Part shown: piece by piece, positions 58,665 to 64,000 of the stretch
Numbering within the stretch: the first letter of the stretch is position 1
How the letters are laid out: each line of letters opens with the position of its first letter
NCBI GenBank assembly: GCA_015061245.1
Contig: SUWY01000009.1
Span: forward strand, 1-64,000
DNA: 64,000 nt
Reading direction: 5' to 3'
Source of the DNA: Bacteroidales bacterium
Lineage (GTDB): Bacteria; Bacteroidota; Bacteroidia; Bacteroidales; Marinifilaceae
Position numbers and translations under genes: made by a program
The notes under the pieces: generated by a model
Seen by the model: the letters and a program-made list of their open reading frames with translations, nothing else
Told to the model about the DNA's origin: nothing
Database searches by the model: none

Positions 58665-59612
58665 GTGAAGTTTGAACTTACAATATTGGGGTGCGGTTCT
58701 GCCGTACCCCTTAAACATAGAAATTGCACCGCTCAAGTATTGAATGTACTTGAGCGGTACTTTCTTATAGACTGTGGTGAGGGTACGCAACATCAGTTGC
58801 GAAAATATGGAATTCCATATAATAAAATAAATCATATATTTATCTCCCATCTGCATGGAGATCACTTCTTTGGGTTGATTGGATTTTTATCAAGCCTCTC
58901 AATGCAGAATAGAAAAGGAGAGATGCATATATATGCAGATGCCCGTTTAGAGCGTTTAATCAATTTTCAGTTTGAATTATTAAGATCCAAGCTGAGTTAT
59001 CCTCTTGTTTTTCATTCGCTTACTCGTGAGCCCTCGCTCATCTTTGAGGATGGTGTGGTTACTGTAGAGAGTTTTCCGTTAAAGCATAGACCGGAGGCTC
59101 CAAGTTGCGGATTTTTATTTAAAGAGAAGTCCAGAAAACGGACAATATTAAAGCAGGCTGCAGCAGATGCAAAGGTGCCTGTTGCCTTTATGCAATATCT
59201 GCAGATGGGCGAGGATTACATTACCCCCGAAGGAGTTGTTGTGCCAAATAGTGAGCTGACAATTGATCCACCGGCATCGCGTTCATATGCATTTGTTTCA
59301 GATACACTTTATTCACCCAAGGTTGCAGAGTATGTGCAGGGGGTAGATATGTTGTATCACGAGGCCACCTACTGCCATGAATTACTAAAGATGGCCAAAT
59401 TGAATTACCACACAACAGCTGCACAAGCAGCTGATATAGCGTTGAAAGCTAATGCAAAACAGTTGATAGTGGGGCACTACTCATCGCGTTATCCCGATCC
59501 GGAGCCTGTAATTCAAGAGGCTAGGACAATATTTTCTAATACTTATGGAGCTGAGGATGGGTTGGTGTTTGAAATTCCGCTTGAAAAGCGTAAATTTGTG
59601 GTAAATAACTAA
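58665..59612 (+). CDS. rnz: Ribonuclease Z
   Basis: This MBL-fold endonuclease matures tRNA 3' ends. The 315-residue protein begins MKFELTILGCGSAVPL (GTG start at 58665, seven bases after rpsA; a longer frame overlapping rpsA is less likely). The zinc motif HLHGDHFFGL is at about residues 61-70; later ligands appear in FVSDTLYSP and HEATYCHE, and VGHYSSRYPDP near the end. Length is normal for the short form. Confidence 0.94.
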   Translation: MKFELTILGCGSAVPLKHRNCTAQVLNVLERYFLIDCGEGTQHQLRKYGIPYNKINHIFISHLHGDHFFGLIGFLSSLSMQNRKGEMHIYADARLERLINFQFELLRSKLSYPLVFHSLTREPSLIFEDGVVTVESFPLKHRPEAPSCGFLFKEKSRKRTILKQAAADAKVPVAFMQYLQMGEDYITPEGVVVPNSELTIDPPASRSYAFVSDTLYSPKVAEYVQGVDMLYHEATYCHELLKMAKLNYHTTAAQAADIALKANAKQLIVGHYSSRYPDPEPVIQEARTIFSNTYGAEDGLVFEIPLEKRKFVVNN

Positions 59613-59625
59613 TAGTACACACATC

Positions 59626-60768
59626 ATGAAGAACAATAATCACTTGGTTATTATGGCCGGCGGTGTAGGTAGTCGCTTTTGGCCTATGAGTACTCCTGAG
59701 CGTCCGAAACAATTTATTGACGTATTGGGTACGGGTAGAACTCTTTTGCAGTTGACAGTTGATCGTTTTAGTGGTATATGTCCAATCTCACAGGTGTGGG
59801 TTGTTACCTCTAAAAACTATAAAGATATAGTTCTTGAGCAGTTGCCGGGAATTCCGGAAGAGAATGTTTTGCTTGAACCATGTATGCGTAATACAGCTCC
59901 ATGTATCGCATACGTTGCGTGGAAGATTGCAAAACGTTTTCCCGATGCTAATCTTGTAATCTCGCCAAGCGATCACATTGTAATGAATGTTGAGGAGTTT
60001 AAGAGAGTAATTACCAAAGGATTGGAGTTTACTGCCATGAATCCTAATATATTGACATTGGGAATGATGCCATCACGTCCGGAGACAGGATATGGATATA
60101 TCAAGGCAGTATGCGAGGATGATGGTAGCAATCCATATGTTGATCCTTTGTTTACTTTGGGAGGTACGGCTACCGATGCTTTGATTCCTGAACCTGTGGA
60201 GTCGCCTGTCGAGATTGTAAAGGTTGAGGCGTTTAAAGAGAAGCCAAATCTACAGACTGCTGAACAATATTTGCAGGAGGGTGGATACTATTGGAATGCC
60301 GGAATCTTTATTTGGAGTGTAGCTACTATCCAGAGTGCCTTCAGAAAGTATCAGCCGGAGTTAGCCGCTCAATTCGATGCAATTCAGCCAGCCCTTTATG
60401 AGGCGAATGAGCAGAGTGTAATTGATGAAAAATTCCCTGAGTGTAAGGCAATCTCAATCGATTATGCTATTATGGAGAATGCTGATAATATCTATGTTTT
60501 CCCTGCCGATTTTGGTTGGTCTGATTTGGGAACATGGGGCTCATTATATGGCCATTTAGAGCATGATGAAAATGATAATGCTGTTATCGGTCAGGGTGTT
60601 AGAATGGTTGAGAGTAGTGATTGCGTGGTGCATGTCGCTAATGACCGTAAAATGGTCTTGCAGGGGTTGAAAGGTTATATTGTAGCTGAACATAACGGAG
60701 TTTTGATGGTGTGCAGATTAGAGGATGAACAACGTATTAAATCTTTCTCTGAATCTTTGAATAAGTAG
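59626..60768 (+). CDS. manC: Mannose-1-phosphate guanylyltransferase
   Basis: This nucleotidyltransferase makes GDP-mannose for surface polysaccharide and GDP-fucose synthesis. The 380-residue protein has the pyrophosphorylase signature MAGGVGSRFWPMSTPERPKQF (residues 10-30, quoted in part), ISPSDHIV for the metal, YGYIKA, and EAFKEKPNLQTAEQYL. It has the single-domain length without a phosphomannose isomerase domain. It is 13 bases after rnz. Confidence 0.93.
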   Translation: MKNNNHLVIMAGGVGSRFWPMSTPERPKQFIDVLGTGRTLLQLTVDRFSGICPISQVWVVTSKNYKDIVLEQLPGIPEENVLLEPCMRNTAPCIAYVAWKIAKRFPDANLVISPSDHIVMNVEEFKRVITKGLEFTAMNPNILTLGMMPSRPETGYGYIKAVCEDDGSNPYVDPLFTLGGTATDALIPEPVESPVEIVKVEAFKEKPNLQTAEQYLQEGGYYWNAGIFIWSVATIQSAFRKYQPELAAQFDAIQPALYEANEQSVIDEKFPECKAISIDYAIMENADNIYVFPADFGWSDLGTWGSLYGHLEHDENDNAVIGQGVRMVESSDCVVHVANDRKMVLQGLKGYIVAEHNGVLMVCRLEDEQRIKSFSESLNK

Positions 60769-60787
60769 ATAGTTTTCACTACCTTTG
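60756..60787 (+). promoter_or_regulatory. Promoter for secA
   Basis: TTTG (60756-60759, inside the end of manC), 20 bases, TACCTTTG (60780-60787), then the ATG at 60815. Confidence 0.65.
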
Positions 60788-60814
60788 AGGGATAGGAAAT
60801 AACTAAAATCGAAT

Positions 60815-63800
60815 ATGGGATTTAATGATTTTTTGATGAAAATTTTCGGAAATAAGTCCGAAAAAGATATGAAAGAGTTGATGCCATTCGTAAGCAAGGT
60901 AAATGCCGAGTGGGAGAAACTTAAAACTTTAGATGTTAATGGATTGCGCGATGTTTCAGCTCAGATGAAGGCTGAGATCAGAGAGTATATCAAAGCTGAA
61001 ACCGATGAGATTGCAGAGTACAAGCGTCGTGTTGACGAGGAGAATCCTACAATCGAGGAGCGCGAGGAGATATATAACGAGATTGATAAAATCGAGAAGA
61101 ATATCGACGATAAAGTAGAGGAGGTTTTGACAAAACTTCTTCCAAAGGCCTTTGCTCTTGTAAAAGAGACTGCAAGTCGCTTTAAAGAGAATCAGGATAT
61201 TGTGGTTACAGCAACCCAAATGGATCGTGACTTGTCGGTAGATCACGATTTCGTTGATATTGATGGTGATAATGCAATATGGCATAATAGTTGGACAGCA
61301 GGTGGTAATAAGACTATCTGGGATATGGTTCACTATGATGTGCAGCTTATCGGAGGTACAGTATTGCATCAGGGTAAGATTGCCGAGATGGCAACCGGAG
61401 AGGGAAAAACTCTTGTTGCAACACTACCGGTATTCTTGAATGCGTTGAGTGGTCGAGGTGTTCATGTTGTTACAGTGAATGACTACCTTGCAAAGCGTGA
61501 CTCTGAGTGGATGGGACCATTGTATATGTTCCATGGTTTAAGCGTTGACTGTATTGATAAGCATCAGCCAAACTCAGAGGCTCGTAAGCGTGCGTATATG
61601 TGCGATATTACTTTCGGAACCAACAATGAGTTCGGTTTCGACTACTTGCGCGATAATATGGCAATCCGTCCAGAGGATTTGGTACAGCGCAAGTTGAACT
61701 ATGCTATTGTCGATGAGGTTGACTCTGTGTTGATTGATGATGCGCGTACACCATTGATTATTTCAGGACCGGTAGCCAAAAAGAGTACCGATGAGTTGTT
61801 TGTTGAGTATCGTCCAAGAGTTGAGAGACTTGTTAAGTTGCAACGTGAATTTGTTCAGAGAATATTCAACGAGGCTAAAGTACTTCTAGCGAGCGATGAT
61901 CCTAAGAAGCGCCAAGAGGGTGGAGTTTTGTTGTTGCGTGCCCATAAGGGATTACCAAAGTATACTCCATTGATTAAGTTCTTGAGCGAGCAGGGTAATA
62001 AAGCAATCCTTATCAAGACCGAGAACGAGTATATGGCAGAGAATAACCGCCGTATGCCTGAAATTACAGATCCTCTATATTTTGTTATCGAGGAGAAGCA
62101 AAACTCTGTTGAGTTGACTGATAAGGGACACGATACAATTACAGCTTCAGGTGAGGATCCAGAGTTCTTTATCCTTCCTGATATTGGAGATAAGTTGGCA
62201 GACCTTGAGCACTCGGATTTGAGTGAGGAGGAGCGTATTGCCAAGAAGGATGAGCTTGTACAGCAATATGCAGTTAAGAGTGAGCGAGTTCATACAATTA
62301 ACCAGTTGCTTAAAGCATACGCAATGTTTGAAAAGGATGTTGAGTATGTTGTTATGGATAATCAGGTTAAGATTGTCGATGAGCAGACCGGTCGTATCAT
62401 GGAGGGACGCCGTTACTCTGATGGATTGCACCAGGCTATCGAGGCTAAGGAGGGTGTAAAGGTTGAGGCTGCAACTCAGACTTTTGCAACAATTACTCTA
62501 CAGAACTACTTCAGAATGTACCACAAGTTGGCCGGAATGACAGGAACCGCTGAGACAGAAGCAGGAGAGTTCTGGGATATCTATAAGTTGGATGTTGTGG
62601 TAATTCCTACTAACAGACCAATTCTAAGAAATGATAATAACGATTTGGTATATAAGACCAAACGTGAGAAATATAATGCAGTTATTGCCGAGATTGAGCG
62701 TCTTTTGGCTGAGGGCCGTCCGGTACTTGTTGGTACAACTTCGGTTGAGGTGTCTGAGTTGTTGTCGAGAATGTTGACAATTCGTCATATCCCTCATCAG
62801 GTATTGAATGCTAAGTTACACCACCGTGAGGCTGATATTGTTGCTGAGGCCGGTAAGAAAGGAACTGTAACAATTGCAACCAATATGGCTGGTCGTGGAA
62901 CCGATATTAAGCTTTCGCCCGAGGTTAAGGAGGCCGGAGGATTGGCAATTATTGGTACTGAGCGTCACGATTCTCGTCGTGTTGACCGTCAGTTGCGTGG
63001 ACGTGCAGGTCGTCAGGGAGATCCGGGTTCTTCACAATTCTTTGTGTCGCTCGAGGATAATTTGATGCGTCTATTCAGTTCTGAAAGAATCATCAAGGTT
63101 ATGGACTCTTTGGGACATGAAGAGGGCGATGTTATCCAGCACTCAATGATTACCAAGTCAATTGAGCGAGCTCAGAAGAAGGTAGAGGAGAACCACTATG
63201 GAGTACGTAAGCGTTTGTTGGAGTACGATGATGTGATGAACTCTCAGAGAACTGTAATCTACAAGCAGCGTAGAAGTGCCCTTTTGGGAGAGCGTATCGG
63301 AGTTGCGATTGCTAATAACACCTATGATTTGTGTGCTGGCTTCGTTGAGCAGATGAAGAAGGGTGGAGTAGATGCTTTCAAAGAGGATGTTTTGCGCTAT
63401 ATGTCTGTTGATTTTGATGTTGAGAAGGATAACTTCAAAAATCTTAAATCATCAGAGCAGACTGACATTCTATACAAAGAGGTTCGCGAAGCTTATGAGC
63501 GTAAAATGGCAACCGTGGCCAAGTTGGTATATCCTGTAATCAAGGATGTATACGAGAATAAGAGCGATATATACAAGAATATTGTTATCCCATTTACCGA
63601 TGGTACCAAGGGATACAACATCAATGTAAATCTTGAGAAGGCATATAAGAGTAATGGCGAGGCCTTGATTCGTGCCCTTGAGAAGAGTGTTATGTTGGTA
63701 TATATCGATGACTCATGGCGAGAGCATTTGCGTGAGATGGATGATTTGAAACAGTCTGTACAGAATGCCCACTATGAGCAGAAGGATCCGCTTGTAATCT

Positions 63801-64000
63801 ATAAGTATGAGTCATTTGATCTTTTCCGCAACATGATTGATGAGATTAACAAGAAGGTTGTCTCTACATTGATGAAGGTTCAAATTCCTGTTCCGGATCC
63901 GGATCGTGTGCGTGAAGCTGAGCAGAGACGTACAGATATGAGCAGAATGAGTGCAAGCCGTCCGGGCGAGGAGGCTGCAGATGCTGGTCAACAAGCTGCA
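60815..64000 (+). CDS. secA: Protein translocase ATPase SecA (runs off the window)
   Basis: This motor ATPase drives Sec-dependent secretion. The first 1062 codons are present with no stop; the frame is still open at the window edge. The start is [18 protein letters not shown]. Walker A (MATGEGKT) is near residues 192-199, Walker B-like [14 protein letters not shown] near 300, and the motif [14 protein letters not shown] then [19 protein letters not shown] marks the second nucleotide-binding fold. The N-terminal half has the Bacteroidetes-type insertions (long GlU/Lys-rich helices near residue 65). The C-terminal zinc site is not yet reached. Confidence 0.97.
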   Translation, partial: MGFNDFLMKIFGNKSEKDMKELMPFVSKVNAEWEKLKTLDVNGLRDVSAQMKAEIREYIKAETDEIAEYKRRVDEENPTIEEREEIYNEIDKIEKNIDDKVEEVLTKLLPKAFALVKETASRFKENQDIVVTATQMDRDLSVDHDFVDIDGDNAIWHNSWTAGGNKTIWDMVHYDVQLIGGTVLHQGKIAEMATGEGKTLVATLPVFLNALSGRGVHVVTVNDYLAKRDSEWMGPLYMFHGLSVDCIDKHQPNSEARKRAYMCDITFGTNNEFGFDYLRDNMAIRPEDLVQRKLNYAIVDEVDSVLIDDARTPLIISGPVAKKSTDELFVEYRPRVERLVKLQREFVQRIFNEAKVLLASDDPKKRQEGGVLLLRAHKGLPKYTPLIKFLSEQGNKAILIKTENEYMAENNRRMPEITDPLYFVIEEKQNSVELTDKGHDTITASGEDPEFFILPDIGDKLADLEHSDLSEEERIAKKDELVQQYAVKSERVHTINQLLKAYAMFEKDVEYVVMDNQVKIVDEQTGRIMEGRRYSDGLHQAIEAKEGVKVEAATQTFATITLQNYFRMYHKLAGMTGTAETEAGEFWDIYKLDVVVIPTNRPILRNDNNDLVYKTKREKYNAVIAEIERLLAEGRPVLVGTTSVEVSELLSRMLTIRHIPHQVLNAKLHHREADIVAEAGKKGTVTIATNMAGRGTDIKLSPEVKEAGGLAIIGTERHDSRRVDRQLRGRAGRQGDPGSSQFFVSLEDNLMRLFSSERIIKVMDSLGHEEGDVIQHSMITKSIERAQKKVEENHYGVRKRLLEYDDVMNSQRTVIYKQRRSALLGERIGVAIANNTYDLCAGFVEQMKKGGVDAFKEDVLRYMSVDFDVEKDNFKNLKSSEQTDILYKEVREAYERKMATVAKLVYPVIKDVYENKSDIYKNIVIPFTDGTKGYNINVNLEKAYKSNGEALIRALEKSVMLVYIDDSWREHLREMDDLKQSVQNAHYEQKDPLVIYKYESFDLFRNMIDEINKKVVSTLMKVQIPVPDPDRVREAEQRRTDMSRMSASRPGEEAADAGQQAA

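Noticed and set aside
58638-59612. The longer RNase Z start overlapping rpsA
   Set aside because: The extra nine residues are not family-like, and the GTG at 58665 gives the standard N-terminus after the rpsA stop.

Overview
The window is a piece of a Bacteroidetes chromosome, most likely order Bacteroidales. The evidence is A+T-leaning coding DNA, lipoproteins with the acidic residues after the lipobox cysteine that are typical of the phylum, many phylum-specific families (DUF4254, DUF3276, DUF4286, GSCFA, GLUG-repeat lipoproteins), and promoters of the Bacteroidetes sigma type (TAnnTTTG, some with TTTG about 20 bases upstream) instead of E. coli boxes. Genus cannot be settled. No rRNA, tRNA, CRISPR array, transposase or integrase gene was recognised.

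Layout. 1-6300: a long imperfect hairpin, a secreted S9 dipeptidyl peptidase, a ZIP metal transporter, a DedA/YqaA-like membrane protein, a 50-residue PMP3-type membrane peptide and a TonB-dependent receptor. 6400-15800: an envelope glycolipid cluster (DUF4254, heptosyltransferase-like GT9, WaaP-type kinase, LtaS-like phosphotransferase, GtrA, polyprenyl-phosphate GT2, ArnT/PMT-like transferase) interrupted by an A+T-rich orphan lipoprotein gene. 15850-24600: SPOR lipoprotein, transketolase and two giant GLUG-repeat lipoproteins. 24640-43800: housekeeping and metabolism: Rel (with a degenerate hydrolase domain), endonuclease III, a SPOR/GSCFA/DUF1893/ECF operon, cysteine desulfidase, TcdA, TrpS, RuvA, MTA/SAH nucleosidase, LuxS, diadenylate cyclase, LolA, DUF1846, a BASS transporter and UbiE/MenG. 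43800-64000: YchF, a GDPD-like protein, an antiporter, a higBA module, RuvC, SerS, L27/L21, a truncated aldo/keto reductase, LOG protein, serine hydrolase, acyltransferase, TrmD, a broken four-helix-bundle gene, ribosomal protein S1, RNase Z, GDP-mannose pyrophosphorylase and the first 1062 codons of SecA.

How genes work together. The 6.4-15.8 kb cluster reads as an LPS/lipid A assembly and decoration unit. MtnN and LuxS are consecutive enzymes of S-adenosylhomocysteine detoxification and lie within 2 kb. CdaA (c-di-AMP) sits directly upstream of luxS. RuvA and RuvC are both present but in separate neighbourhoods.

The most unusual signal is a family of heptanucleotide arrays, (GAATTAG)n and its reverse complement, at eight places, always at or inside gene ends. 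Three pairs face each other in inverted orientation around extra DNA: an orphan lipoprotein gene, a small palindrome, and a broken four-helix-bundle gene. Because 7 and 3 are coprime, an array of three or more perfect units carries a stop codon in all six frames. The arrays actually supply the stop codons of several genes and appear to have cut about 30 residues off an aldo/keto reductase. A second unusual locus is the higBA module, which lies between two near-identical ~140-bp copies of the ruvC 3' end and whose toxin gene has a one-base deletion.
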